From Thermoanaerobaculia bacterium (GTDB lineage: Bacteria > Acidobacteriota > Thermoanaerobaculia > Gp7-AA8), in the NCBI GenBank assembly GCA_017883235.1, contig JADGNY010000051.1, positions 1 to 42,170 of the forward strand: DNA of 42,170 bases, written 5' to 3'. Within the stretch, counting starts at the first letter, position 1, and the number at the start of each line of letters is the position of its first letter. Positions 1 to 8,241 of the stretch are shown in pieces. Both the position numbers and the translations under genes were made by a program. The notes below the pieces were generated by a model, which searched no databases, was not told the origin of the DNA, and saw only the letters and a list, made by a program, of their open reading frames with translations.

Positions 1-317
1 TTCGCACGAGTGTGCCGGAATCTCGCTCACGCATCGCCCTGATCAAGGTCCCTCACTCCCGCGATCACCGTTCCTCCGGTTGCGTGGTGGATCGGTGTCT
101 TCGAAGATGTTCGTTTCGCCGTTTTCCACAACCAATAACCAGCGACGTACACATCAAGTGCACACAAACATGTGCACTCTTCACTCGCGGCCGCCGACGA
201 CACTACCCAATCCCTCCACGAATTCCGTTTTCCACAGGTTTCGAGGCATCCTCTGCGAAACGGTGAGAAATGCGGGCTAGCCAGCGGTTTCTGCGCGCGA
301 CAAGAAAATTTAACATC

Positions 318-416
318 GAGAGCCCTTCTCCCCCAGCGCTTTTCAGCTTGGGGGAGAAGAGCCTGCCCTGAGCGAGCGAAGCGAGTCGAAGGGTGCCGAA
401 GGCGGATGAGGGGGCG
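318..416. repeat. Dispersed hairpin repeat, copy 1
   Basis: About 100 bp opening with a strong hairpin (CTTCTCCCCC facing GGGGGAGAAG), followed by a segment containing GAGCGAGCGAAGCGAGTCG and ending GCGGATGAGGGGGC. A near-identical copy lies at 5025-5121, and a shorter inverted copy lacking the middle part lies at 39191-39254. It sits downstream of the cytochrome gene, whose 3' end is at 502. It is probably a REP-like dispersed element; its hairpin could also end transcription. Nothing else coding is recognised in bases 1-500. Confidence 0.7.
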
Positions 417-501
417 GTGCTTGCCGTGCCTCCCCGGCATCCACGTTTGGTTGCGGCTTCGCCGCGCTGCGCCTCTGTGGCTAAATTCTGTTCGAGCTTA
501 T

Positions 502-963
502 CTACTTCTCCGCACCGCTGGCCAGCGACCACGTTCCGGTCGCTTTGTTCAGCTTGTGGCAATGCGTGCATTCGCCCTGAAACTGCTTCACGAAATCGCT
601 CTGATCGCCTTTCGCGAGATGGATTCCATGGAGCATTGGCGCAAACGGGGGAAAGAGTTTCGATGTTGCGCTGTGGCATTTCATGCATGACGCGGGGATG
701 TCTTTGGTTGGCACGGCCGGATGCTTCCCCTTCAGCGTCATCCCCTTCGGCACGAACGCCTGCATGGCCGCGAGTGTTTTCGCATCGACCGTCCCGTTCC
801 AGCGCGCGAGCAGCGTACTGAGACGCATCTCTTTTACGTGGCAGTCGACGCAGCCGGCAGGATACATATCCTTCGCGGTGATTCCCGGAATGGCACGCGG
901 TGGCGCAGCCATCGCGGCCGGGACGAAGACGGCGAGTGCGAGTGCGATGAGACGTAATTTCAT
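502..963 (-). CDS. Small secreted triheme cytochrome c
   Basis: A 153-residue protein with an N-terminal Sec signal peptide (hydrophobic residues 4-20, likely cleaved after AMAA) and three CXXCH heme-binding motifs: C38-C41-H42, C93-C96-H97 and C132-C135-H136. Further histidines (H81, H112, H115) could be distal axial ligands. This pattern indicates a periplasmic multiheme electron carrier of the class III / c7-like kind. Its redox partner is unknown, because neither neighbour is a respiratory gene. It appears to be transcribed alone. The start at 963 gives a clean signal peptide. The family assignment rests only on the heme motifs and size. Confidence 0.85.
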   Translation of the reverse strand: MKLRLIALALAVFVPAAMAAPPRAIPGITAKDMYPAGCVDCHVKEMRLSTLLARWNGTVDAKTLAAMQAFVPKGMTLKGKHPAVPTKDIPASCMKCHSATSKLFPPFAPMLHGIHLAKGDQSDFVKQFQGECTHCHKLNKATGTWSLASGAEK

Positions 964-1146
964 AGATTGATGATGGCGCCCGGCCGGACGGCTCGCCGTG
1001 ATCTGCGTCCGCGTCCTCGGAGCGCTGCGTCACGATGCCGTGTGCGGCCTCCCGAACACGAGGTAGCCACGTCAGCTTCCCTTTGGACATCGCCCCCGAC
1101 ACGTTACCGTGACTCCCACGCAGTACTGTGGAACCTTACGACGCCG

Positions 1147-1355
1147 CGATAGCGGCTTAAGAAGGTAGCCAGGGGTGCGAGCGTTTTTTGCGAGCACCCC
1201 TGGTCTGCGTTGTCTCTTGGAAGCGTGCCGCGTCAGCGGCACTGGAGTAATCGGGGACTTCATCAAGTGCCGCTGACGCGGCACCGATTTCGGATCGCAT
1301 CGGTCCAGGGGTGCTCGCAAAAAACGCTCGCACCCCTACCATCTTTGTCGCCGCT
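1147..1355. repeat. Nested inverted-repeat element
   Basis: Two nested inverted repeats. The outer arms (about 1170-1205 and 1303-1339) contain GGGGTGCGAGCG and its reverse complement around runs of T or A; pairing partly continues to the edges. The inner arms (about 1224-1243 and 1263-1283) carry GTGCCGCGTCAGCGGCAC and GTGCCGCTGACGCGGCAC, each itself palindromic. No ORF of note lies inside. It looks like a non-autonomous palindromic element. The rest of 964-1476 holds nothing recognisable. Confidence 0.6.
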
Positions 1356-1476
1356 AACGCGGCGCGCGAGACTCGTTACGAATGGATCACTACGACTACA
1401 CCGCGGGCTTCGTCCGGTACAGAAACCTCAGCGAGCATTCGTCACGAACAGGTGGATGTTAGCCCAGCATCATTCT

Positions 1477-1692
1477 TCAAACGTTGTAAATCTCTTCCTG
1501 CGTGAGCCAGGCGGCGTACTCGACCGCCTGCTCGACGTCTCCACGTTCGAGATCCGGATAGCCTTCGAGGATCTCCTCAAACGAGGCACCGTGCGCCACC
1601 TGTCCGACGATGACGGCGACCGTAATCCGCATACCGCGGATGCATGCCCGGCCACCCATGATCTCCGGAGTAAATGTAATTCGTTCGAACAT
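1477..1692 (-). CDS. DUF433 antitoxin-like protein, orphan
   Basis: A 71-residue protein starting MFERITFTPEIMGGRACIRG. The pattern of a short N-terminal strand, GG-x-(A/P)CIRG-x-RITV, then an acidic helix (FEEILEGYPDLERGDVEQAV) is the DUF433 family, a winged-helix antitoxin normally paired with a DUF5615 PIN-like toxin. The reading frame is open upstream to 1923, but that part runs through a palindromic element and is unlikely to be coding, so the start at 1692 is preferred. No DUF5615 toxin follows it at positions below 1477. Compare the complete pair at 10188-10744. Confidence 0.75.
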   Translation of the reverse strand: MFERITFTPEIMGGRACIRGMRITVAVIVGQVAHGASFEEILEGYPDLERGDVEQAVEYAAWLTQEEIYNV

Positions 1693-1828
1693 CGAAGGCT
1701 TCTTCTCGTCCTTACTGAGCGTCCTGGTCATTCCCTGGCAAGCGAGACATACGTTTGCCAGTTTACTGCCGGTCAGCCGCCTCTTTCGCGGCGAGCTCCT
1801 GTTTTGTGAGTGGCAGAGGCACCCGGAG

Positions 1829-1948
1829 CGCTGGCGTCTCGCCGGCTGGCCCGGAGGCGTCTCGCCTCCGCGCTTACCGCGAATGTATGGTGTCTCGCCC
1901 GGGTGGCGGCGAGACGCCGCCACGCCAGCCGCCGAGACGGCAGCGCTC
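1829..1948. repeat. Imperfect palindromic element
   Basis: Arms beginning AGCGCTGGCGTCTCGCCGGC and ending in its imperfect reverse complement frame an inner GGAGGCGTCTCGCC / GGCGAGACGCC palindrome. This is the GAGACGCC-type repeat common in this kind of genome. It lies just upstream of the DUF433 gene at 1477-1692 and inflates the ORF there. Confidence 0.5.
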
Positions 1949-1972
1949 CTTTATGCGGCGAAGCCCGCAATT

Positions 1973-2000
1973 GAGTGGCGGCCCGGGAGGGCCGCCACTC
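1973..2000 (-). terminator. Hairpin terminator of the 2021-2608 gene
   Basis: A perfect 11-bp stem (GAGTGGCGGCC with GGCCGCCACTC) around a 6-nt loop lies 20 nt past the stop codon of the minus-strand gene at 2021-2608. There is no strong T tract, so it may be a rho-dependent end or a REP. Confidence 0.55.
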
Positions 2001-2020
2001 GGAGACTTCTTACAGATGAC

Positions 2021-2608
2021 TCACTGCACCGCGGGTGTCGGCGGCGCCGGCGTCTGTGCCGGCGGTGTCGTCACCGGAGGCGTCTTCGACGCCGGAGCCT
2101 TCGCCTTGCGGCTCCTCTTCGGAAGCGTCGCGGCCATGATGTCGATGTGCGGCTGGAGAACCAGCCCCTCATCGCCGCCGAGCTGCTTGCCGACGCGGTA
2201 GGCCGTGCGCGACTTCGACGTCGCCTGCCAATGGTGGTAGTTCAGGCTGTAGCGCAGGATGTCCGAGAACGTCTTCAGCTCGTCATACACGGGGCGCTGC
2301 GCCTCGAAGTCACGATGCGCCCCCACCTCGGCGGACGTCGTCGCTGCCGACTGCTGCCAGACGTCCGAGGCGGTCAGACCGTTGATCGCCGCATCGACGA
2401 ACTGACGCGGAACCCCCTTGGCGAAGGTGATGCGCGTCTTCTGTTGCGGATCGGGCGGCACGATGTCGGGCATCGTCTCCCGTAAGGCCCTCAGGATTTC
2501 CACGCGGTCGGCCGGGGCCAGGGCCGTTGCGCGGATGGCGGTCGCGATATCCGCCGGAGCTGATGCCGCGGTTGCAGGATTCGTACTATTTGTAGCCATG
2601 ATGATCAC
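2021..2608 (-). CDS. Hypothetical protein with a Pro/Thr-rich tail
   Basis: A 195-residue protein (start at 2608, or the in-frame ATG at 2599) with no family I recognise. The N-terminal 20 residues are Ala/Thr-rich. The middle is globular, with the stretch FEAQRPVYDELKTFSDILRY. The last 25 residues are a Pro/Thr/Ala tail preceded by a basic patch (KRSRKAK). The minus-strand fragment at 25071-25371 carries a recognisable paralogue of the central part (F-E-A-x-RPV-x-D pattern and Y-x-(I/V)-x-K). It is transcribed alone and followed by a hairpin. Function unknown. Confidence 0.7.
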   Translation of the reverse strand: MIIMATNSTNPATAASAPADIATAIRATALAPADRVEILRALRETMPDIVPPDPQQKTRITFAKGVPRQFVDAAINGLTASDVWQQSAATTSAEVGAHRDFEAQRPVYDELKTFSDILRYSLNYHHWQATSKSRTAYRVGKQLGGDEGLVLQPHIDIMAATLPKRSRKAKAPASKTPPVTTPPAQTPAPPTPAVQ

Positions 2609-2824
2609 CTTTTCCTTTTCTCTCGTCGTAATGGGTCAAAATGATGCGAGCTGTCGCCAATTCGTCAGATCCTCACATATACACTTAGACGTAGCAGCCG
2701 CCAAAAGGTCACGGGGAGAACGCATCTTTTTGCGCGAGCGGAAGACGTCTCATAACAACGCAACAACGTATGAACACTATAGGTTGCTGTTTAGCGATGA
2801 CGCGAATCATTCACGGGTGAGGCG

Positions 2825-3286
2825 GATCTGTTCACAGATGGCGTGGATCTGTTCACTGATGGCACGGATCACCCAACTGATCGCGCCGATCACCCAACTG
2901 AGCTCGCCGATCACCCAACTGAGCTCCCCGATCATCCAACTGAGCTCGCCGATCACCCAACTGAGCTCGTCAATCACCCAACTGAGCTCGCCGATCACCG
3001 AACTGAGCTCGCCGATCACCCAACTGAGCTCCCCGATCACCCAACTGAGCTCGTCAATCACCCAACTGAGCTCGCCGATCACCCAACTGAGCTCGCCGAT
3101 CACCCAACTGAGCTCGTCAATCACCCAACTGAGCTCGCCGATCACCCAACTGAGCTCGTCAATCACCCAACTGAGCTCGCCGATCACCCAACTGAGCTCG
3201 CCGATCACCCAACTGAGCTCGTCGATCACCCAACTGATCGCGTCGATCACCCAACTGATCACGCCGATCAGTCAACTGGTGTCGCG
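2825..3286. repeat. Tandem repeat tract, 21-bp unit, about 22 copies
   Basis: Units start exactly every 21 bp from 2825 to 3266 with consensus GATCACCCAACTGAGCTCG plus CC. The first two units (GATCTGTTCAC...) and the last two are diverged edge copies. No unit is out of register. The minus strand is open from 3262 to 2807 and would encode heptads of the type ELSWVIG. The plus strand is also open, as expected for any repeat whose length is a multiple of three. It ends about 70 bp before cas6. Whether it is a heptad-repeat protein gene, a minisatellite or a protein-binding array cannot be decided here. Confidence 0.85.
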
Positions 3287-3357
3287 GTTCGCTCGGCTCG
3301 CCGGGACCGTCCGGTGTCTTCGCCTCACATATATCATTCGGTCACAGGTTACCCATC

Positions 3358-4305
3358 ATGATGTACGAGCCCCCTCCCCTTCGCATGGCCAGGCTGCGAT
3401 TCGAGCTCAGGCCGCGGACGACGTTGCACCTCGCTCCCGAGAGGCGCGGCGAAGTTCTGTACGGCGCCTTTGGCACGATCCTGCAGCGAATCGCATGCGA
3501 TCCCGCCTGCCCTGGCCCTGACACCTGCACCCGCCGGCAGGAATGCGCGTTCGCACAGATCTTCGAGCCGGCATCGCCCGCCGGCGACCGCTTTGGCGCG
3601 AGAGACGCGCGCAAAGGGTTTCTCTTCCGGCCTCCCCTCGACGCCGACCCCGAATACGGTCCGCGCCGCCCCCTCATCTTCGAGCTTCGGCTCTTCGGAC
3701 AAGCCATCCACGCCTCGGCGATCTTCATCGACGCCTTCCGGCGTCTCGAGACCTCAGGCCTGGCGGACCGCGGCGTCGATCTGGTCTCCGTTCTCTCCCT
3801 CGACTGGACGGGCACCTCGGCGCGCATCCTTTTCGAAGAAGGCCGCCCCACCGCCGCCGAGCTCCAGATCCTCGACTTCGCCTCGCTGATGCGTCAGCCG
3901 CCCTCTGGCGAGCGCATGCGAATCGCCTTCGACACCCCCATGTACCTGAAGGACCGCGGAACGGTGCAGCGCGAGCCCGCCCTCCCCGCCCTGATTCGCC
4001 GCCTGCGGGACCGCATCTCCATGCTCTCTCTGATCTGGGAAGGAAAAGAGTGGCAAGCCGAATACCGCGCCATCGGCGAGCTCGCCGAGGATGCCGTAAT
4101 GACCGTGGAGAACGGCGGCTGGAACGTGCACGCCCGGCACTCGACGCGGACCCACCGCAACATGCCCGTCGAAGGATTCCGCGGAACGGTCACCTACGAC
4201 CGCGTTCACCCGGAGCTGCTGCCGCTGCTCCGGATCGGACAGGAGATCCACGTGGGACAGCATGTGGTTTGGGGGAATGGCCGGTACCGCCTCCTGAATG
4301 CCTAG
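3358..4305 (+). CDS. cas6: Cas6 endoribonuclease (PF10040-type)
   Basis: A 315-residue RAMP-superfamily protein that would cut the CRISPR transcript inside each repeat. The N-terminal part has the GEVLYGAFGTIL segment followed by a four-cysteine cluster (C47, C51, C57, C63), as in the Cas6 group of PF10040. The C-terminal half has a ferredoxin-like second domain with a VEGFRGTVTYD strand and a terminal Gly-rich motif (GQEIHVGQHVVWGNGRYRL), the usual Cas6 ending. Possible catalytic residues lie in H-A-R-H-S-T-R-T-H-R, about residues 258-267. Start at 3358 or the next ATG; no clear ribosome site. It is separated from the effector operon by 10 kb of arrays and flanked on both sides by 21-bp tandem repeats. 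Confidence 0.85.
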   Translation: MMYEPPPLRMARLRFELRPRTTLHLAPERRGEVLYGAFGTILQRIACDPACPGPDTCTRRQECAFAQIFEPASPAGDRFGARDARKGFLFRPPLDADPEYGPRRPLIFELRLFGQAIHASAIFIDAFRRLETSGLADRGVDLVSVLSLDWTGTSARILFEEGRPTAAELQILDFASLMRQPPSGERMRIAFDTPMYLKDRGTVQREPALPALIRRLRDRISMLSLIWEGKEWQAEYRAIGELAEDAVMTVENGGWNVHARHSTRTHRNMPVEGFRGTVTYDRVHPELLPLLRIGQEIHVGQHVVWGNGRYRLLNA

Positions 4306-4623
4306 GAGCCTGCGCGGTAGAAACGTTCTTGCGCCACTGCTGGCGGAGCCTTGGGCAACCGACGCTGCCGGCCGTGCCGGCCTAGGGGACGAAGTCGCCA
4401 CGTAGATGTCGCCTGGACAAGGCGACAGCACCGTCCGCGTCTTCGGGTTCAGCTGTTGCCGGAACTCACCGCGGGCGAGACGCCTGGCGAGACGCCCCTC
4501 GGGCGCAGGCGCGGACGCCCACTCTCCGCTCGGGGGTGCGCATCCGCATCGTCTGCCGTCGGAAAACGTGATCCGCAGATGACGCAGATGGAACGCAGAT
4601 GCGACCCTCCACGTCCGCGGTTG
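4306..4623. other. Intergenic region after cas6
   Basis: No gene is recognised. The sequence is GC-rich with GAGACGCC-type short repeats around 4470-4500. The long minus-strand frame crossing it is carried by repeat tracts and overlaps cas6 antisense. Confidence 0.5.
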
Positions 4624-4938
4624 CATCGTTTCGATGCTCGCGCGCTTCGTTTTGACCTTCGCGCGCTTCATTTTCACCCTCGCGCGCTTCATTTTCACCC
4701 TCGCGCGCTTCATTTTCACCCTCGCGCGCTTCGTTTTCACCCTCGCGCGCTTCGTTTTCACCCTCGCGTGCTTCGTTTTGACCCTCGCGCGCTTCATTTT
4801 CACCCTCGCGTGCTTCGTTTTCACCCTCGCGTGCTTCGTTTTCACCCTCGCGTGCTTCATTTTCACCCTCGCGTGCTTCGTTTTCACCCTCGCGTGCTTG
4901 GTTTTGACCCTCGGGTGCTTCTTCTTGATGCGCGCGTG
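4624..4938. repeat. Tandem repeat tract, 21-bp unit, about 14 copies
   Basis: Units are spaced exactly 21 bp from 4645 to about 4918, with consensus CTTCATTTTCACCCTCGCGC plus G and variants CTTCGTTTTGACC and GCGTG. One diverged unit precedes and one follows. The plus frame would read hydrophobic heptads (LARFIFT); the minus frame would read basic heptads (ARVKTKH). The sequence is unrelated to the tract at 2825-3286, but the period is the same and it lies on the other side of cas6. Confidence 0.85.
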
Positions 4939-5024
4939 GTCAGTTGTTGACCCTCGGCGGTGCGATGCGAGGCGCCTAGGCCGCTCACACTCTCGCTGGA
5001 ATCGTCGGCACTCTGTACCCCGTC

Positions 5025-5121
5025 GAGAGTCCTTCTCCCCCGCGGTTTCTTGCGGGGGAGAAGAGCCTGCCCTGAGCGAGCGAAGCGAGTCGAAGGGTGC
5101 CGACATGCGGATGAGGGGGCG
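5025..5121. repeat. Dispersed hairpin repeat, copy 2
   Basis: Same element as at 318-416: a CTTCTCCCCC/GGGGGAGAAG hairpin, then the GAGCGAGCGAAGCGAGTCG segment and GCGGATGAGGGGGC. Confidence 0.7.
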
Positions 5122-5150
5122 CTTCACCCGTGCGTCAGTTGCGATTCAAA

Positions 5151-5233
5151 GGAATGTCCCCCGGAGGAGCGGAGATGCGGCAGGACGCGATTGGACCTTT
5201 TCGTCTTCGCGTCTGCGCGTCTTCGCGTGAAAC
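5151..5233. repeat. Module hairpin element, diverged copy
   Basis: Diverged form of the element that closes every CRISPR module (GGAATGTC at the left, CTTCGCGTGAAACC at the right). Here it is followed directly by a leader with no cas2 in between, so the first module has lost its cas2 or never had one. Confidence 0.5.
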
Positions 5234-5401
5234 CAACTTTCCATTTTCAAGCAGGGGTCTGCAATTCACGTATGTTGTTGGATCTTAAGGTTTTGCTGTC
5301 CGGACGGTCGATCGAGTATGAAGCTGCTGATGCGAAACCTGCACGGTCTGCCAAATCGGCCCCGCAAGGAGCACAGAATCAATGGGTTAGAATGCCTAGG
5401 G
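5234..5401 (+). promoter_or_regulatory. CRISPR leader 1
   Basis: About 168 bp, recognisable by the opening TTCCATTTTC, GGGGTCTGCAA, the central GCACGGTCTGCCAAATC and the end AATGGGTTAGAAT directly before the first repeat. TAGAAT is a plausible -10 element. It belongs to the TGTTGTTGGAT sequence class, shared with leaders 4 and 5. Confidence 0.65.
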
Positions 5402-5586
5402 GGCCGAACGAGTGCCCCGCTCGAAGGCGATTGCGACCTTCACTCCCTCCACCGTGACGGTGATGGTGTTGCGCTGTCCGAACGAGTGCGCCGCTCGAAG
5501 GCGATTGCGACTTACCAGTCCGCGGCTCGACGTCGCGGTTGTTGGTCGGGGTCCGAATGAGTGCGCCAGTTCAGAACCACGAATGC
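5402..5586 (+). CRISPR. CRISPR array 1: 3 repeats, 2 spacers
   Basis: Repeats at 5402 and 5476, plus a truncated terminal repeat at 5551 that matches only its first 17 nt. The first repeat has GGCC instead of GTCC and CCCC instead of CGCC. Spacers are 38-39 nt. It is the smallest and most decayed block. Confidence 0.85.
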
Positions 5587-5588
5587 TA

Positions 5589-5668
5589 TGTCACGCGGAT
5601 GCGCGGAGATGCGAATGAGACACTTCGATGTTTTCTTCTCCAAGTCCTCCGCGTCTCCGCGTGAAACC
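5589..5668. repeat. Module hairpin element
   Basis: GTCACGCGGATGCGCGGAG on the left and CCGCGTCTCCGCGTGAAACC on the right form an imperfect inverted repeat between array 1 and the cas2 copy at 5699. Confidence 0.65.
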
Positions 5669-5698
5669 GGCGGCTCAGCGGAGAAGGCAGACCCACTG

Positions 5699-5975
5699 AT
5701 GCAGTACTGGGTGTGCTACGACATCGCCGTCCGACCGCCGCCGGCAGCGGCTGTCGGACGTTCTGGTCGATTTCGGAACGCGCGTACAGGAGAGCGTCTT
5801 TCAATGCCGGATCGACCCGCAACTTGCCGAGGAGATGCTGGCGCGCGTCAAGCGAACGATCGAGGAGAACACGGACAAGGTCCACGTCCTGGCGTTGTGT
5901 GACGCCTTCGGAGTACGGGTAGCCCACTACGGGATCGCCCATGAGGCGGCGGATCCGGAGTACCTGATCCTGTGA
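5699..5975 (+). pseudogene. cas2: cas2 copy 1, frameshifted
   Basis: Starts with the Cas2 first strand MQYWVCYDIA, then one extra base near 5729 (GCCGTCCGACC instead of GCCGACGACC) throws the frame. The original frame resumes afterwards and runs to the normal ending DPEYLIL at 5975. The total length of 277 nt confirms a single-base insertion. Not functional unless the frame is recoded. Confidence 0.85.
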
Positions 5976-6141
5976 AAGCATTCCATTTTCGATGAGGGGT
6001 CTGCAGATGATGCAAGTGACTGGATCTGAATGGCTTGCGGGACAGGCGTTCGGCCGGGTTGGAGCCGCTGACGCGAATTCTGCACGGTCTGCCAAATCAC
6101 CCTCGCAAGGGGCGAAGAATCAATGGGTTAGAATGGGCAGG
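5976..6141 (+). promoter_or_regulatory. CRISPR leader 2
   Basis: Runs from the cas2 stop to the first repeat. It belongs to the GATGCAAGTGACTGGATCTG class and ends AATGGGTTAGAATGGGCAGG. Confidence 0.7.
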
Positions 6142-6620
6142 GTCCGAATGAGTGCGCCGCTCGAAGGCGATTGCGACACGCTCGACGACTTGAAGAGGAT
6201 GTAGTGCTTGTATTGTCCGAATGAGCGCGCCGCTCGAAGGCGATTGCGACGTGAATGGATGACGCTTCCTGACTCCCATGATTCGTGTCCGAACGAGTGC
6301 GCCGCTCGAAGGCGATTGCGACATGTTGCCCCGAGCCATCTGCTGACCGAAGGTGTACGACACGTCCGAATGAGTGCGCCGCTCGAAGGCGATTGCGACG
6401 TCCAGTCACGAACGCAGAAGTTCCCGTGTACTTGAGGTCCGAATGAGTGCGCCGCTCGAAGGCGATTGCGACAAGGCTATGTCGTAGTTGCGCATCACCG
6501 GATTGGTGTGTCCGAATGAGTGCGCCGCTCCAAGGCGATTGCGACATGTAGCACTTCTGGGCGCTCGGGACGAGCAGCAGGACGGTCCGAACGAGTGCGC
6601 CGCTCGAAGGCGATCCGCAG
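6142..6620 (+). CRISPR. CRISPR array 2: 7 repeats, 6 spacers
   Basis: 36-bp repeats start at 6142, 6215, 6287, 6364, 6437, 6510 and 6585. The repeat begins GTCCGAATGAGTGCG, has an internal CGCC...GGCG stem, and ends ATTGCGAC. The last repeat has lost its end (CGATCCGCAG). Spacers are 36-41 nt. The leader lies on the left, so the transcript is on the plus strand. Confidence 0.95.
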
Positions 6621-6623
6621 GGG

Positions 6624-6703
6624 ATGTCACGCAGAGGCGCTGAGACGCGAAGGAGACAATTCGAGGTTTTCTTCTCCGCGTCCTCCGCGTCTCCGCGTGA
6701 AAC
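6624..6703. repeat. Module hairpin element
   Basis: GTCACGCAGAGGCGC... pairs imperfectly with CCTCCGCGTCTCCGCGTGAA, between array 2 and cas2 copy 2. Confidence 0.65.
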
Positions 6704-6733
6704 TAGCGTCTCCGCGGAGAAGGAAGACTACTG

Positions 6734-7009
6734 ATGCAGTACTTCGCGTGCTACGACATCGCCGACGACCGCCGCCGGCAGCGGCTGTCGGATGTTCTGC
6801 TCGATTTCGGGACGCGTGTACAGGAGAGCGTCTTTCAATGCCGGATCGACCCGCAACTCGCCGAGGAGATTCTGGCGCGCGTCAAGCGAACGATCGAGGA
6901 GAACACGGACAAGGTCCACGTCCTGGCGTTGTGTGACGCCTGCGGAGTACGGGTATCTCACTACGGGACCGGTCATGAGGCGGCGGATCCGGAGTACCTG
7001 ATCCTGTGA
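6734..7009 (+). CDS. cas2: Cas2, copy 2 (intact)
   Basis: A 91-residue protein of normal Cas2 length. Strand 1 is [12 protein letters not shown], with the conserved Asp (D8) at its end. The ferredoxin-like fold is recognisable in [20 protein letters not shown] and VFQCRIDP, the helix LAEEILARVKRTIEEN and the strand DKVHVLALC. Cas2 is the structural core of the Cas1-Cas2 integrase, but no cas1 lies in this window. It sits between a hairpin element and leader 3, so it belongs to the duplicated array module rather than to a classical adaptation operon. One of only two copies with no visible defect. Confidence 0.93.
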   Translation: MQYFACYDIADDRRRQRLSDVLLDFGTRVQESVFQCRIDPQLAEEILARVKRTIEENTDKVHVLALCDACGVRVSHYGTGHEAADPEYLIL

Positions 7010-7175
7010 GAGCATTCCATTTTCGATGAGGGGTCTGCAATTGATGCAAGTGACTCGATCTGCATGGCTTGCGACACAGGCGGTCGATGGAGTTGGGAGC
7101 GCTGACCCGAATTCTGCACGGTCTGCCAAATCAGCCTCGCAACGGGCGAAGAATCAATGGGTTAGAATGGCCAGG
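7010..7175 (+). promoter_or_regulatory. CRISPR leader 3
   Basis: Same class as leader 2: CATTCCATTTTCGATGAGGG at the left and GGGTTAGAATGGCCAGG just before the first repeat. Confidence 0.7.
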
Positions 7176-8129
7176 GTCCGAATAGGTGCGCCGCTCGAAG
7201 GCGATTGCGACCCCTCCCGGTGACATAGTGCCATAGAAATCACTTCTGGTCCGAATGAGTGCGCCGCTCGAAGGCGATTGCGACTACCACGGAATCCCGT
7301 CAAGGTTCTGCCCGACCGTTCCTCCGTCCGAATGGAGTGCGCCGCTCGAAGGCGATTGCGACCTATAGGGCCCGAATCCCCGTCTAAGCCATGCAAAGGT
7401 CCGAACGAGTGCGCCGCTCGAAGGCGATTGCGACGTATTAAAAAACATACCCGGTTTAAGACCTGGAATATAGACTGGGTCCGAATGAGTGCGCCGTTCG
7501 AAGGCGATTGCGACGCATGAACCCGAATACCTCGGGTAATGTCCCCGCACAGTCCGAATGAGTGCGCCGCTCGAAGGCGATTGCGACACACCGTGGCCAC
7601 ATTCGCAGAAGCGGGGGCGAGCCATGTCCGAATGAGTGCGCCGCTCGAAGGCGATTGCGACTCCAGCTTCTCCAGAATCAAAAGGGTTGAGGTGAGGTCC
7701 GAACGAGTGCGCCGCTCGAAGGCGATTGCGACCCGACAGAACTGACGCCGATGACGATGACCTTGTTGTCGTTCACGTCCGAATGAGTGCGCCGCTCGAA
7801 GGCGATTGCGACACTTCTGCTTGCTCGTCCTGGAAGACTTCGGTGAAGAACTTCCGGTCCGAATGGGTGCGCCGCTCGAAGGCGATTGCGACGAAGAGCG
7901 CAGGTTGCACCAGTCGGCCTGGCGCTGCGCGGTTGGTCCGAATGAGTGCGCCGATCGAAGACGATTGCGACAGATCTGGTACACAGTACGGGTCACACGT
8001 GTCTAGTTGTGCGGAGTCCGAATGAGTGCGCCGATCGAAGGCGATTGCGACTATGTCTGCATGACTTTGAAGACCTTCAGCCTGTCGGCTTCGGCCCGAA
8101 TGAGTGCGCCGCTCGAAGGCGACTCGCAG
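7176..8129 (+). CRISPR. CRISPR array 3: 13 repeats, 12 spacers
   Basis: The largest block. Repeats start at 7176, 7249, 7326 (37 nt, one inserted G), 7399, 7479, 7552, 7626, 7697, 7777, 7857, 7936, 8016 and 8094. Spacers run from 35 to 44 nt; the longest, at 7435-7478, is AT-rich relative to the rest. Repeats at 7936 and 8016 share a GCCGATCG change, suggesting duplication of a mutated repeat. The terminal repeat at 8094 is degenerate (GCCCGAA start, CGACTCGCAGG end). Confidence 0.95.
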
Positions 8130-8130
8130 G

Positions 8131-8212
8131 AATGTCACGCGGAGGCGCGGAGATGCGGAGGAGACAATTCGAGGTTTTCTTCTCCGCGTCCTCCGCTTCT
8201 CCGCGTGAAACC
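8131..8212. repeat. Module hairpin element
   Basis: AATGTCACGCGGAGGCGCGG and CTCCGCTTCTCCGCGTGAAA arms, between array 3 and cas2 copy 3. Confidence 0.65.
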
Positions 8213-8241
8213 CGCGGCTCGCCGGAGAAGGCAGACCACTA

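Noticed and set aside
203-1102. 299-residue minus-strand ORF
   Set aside because: Shadow of the cytochrome gene in another frame; composition Arg-rich and no domain.
2807-3262. 151-residue minus-strand heptad-repeat protein
   Set aside because: Could be real, but all three 21-bp reading registers on one or both strands stay open automatically, and no ribosome site or non-repeat domain supports it. Reported as a repeat tract only.
3754-5127. 457-residue minus-strand ORF with basic heptads
   Set aside because: It overlaps cas6 antisense and is kept open by a tandem repeat whose period is a multiple of three; no family features outside the repeat.
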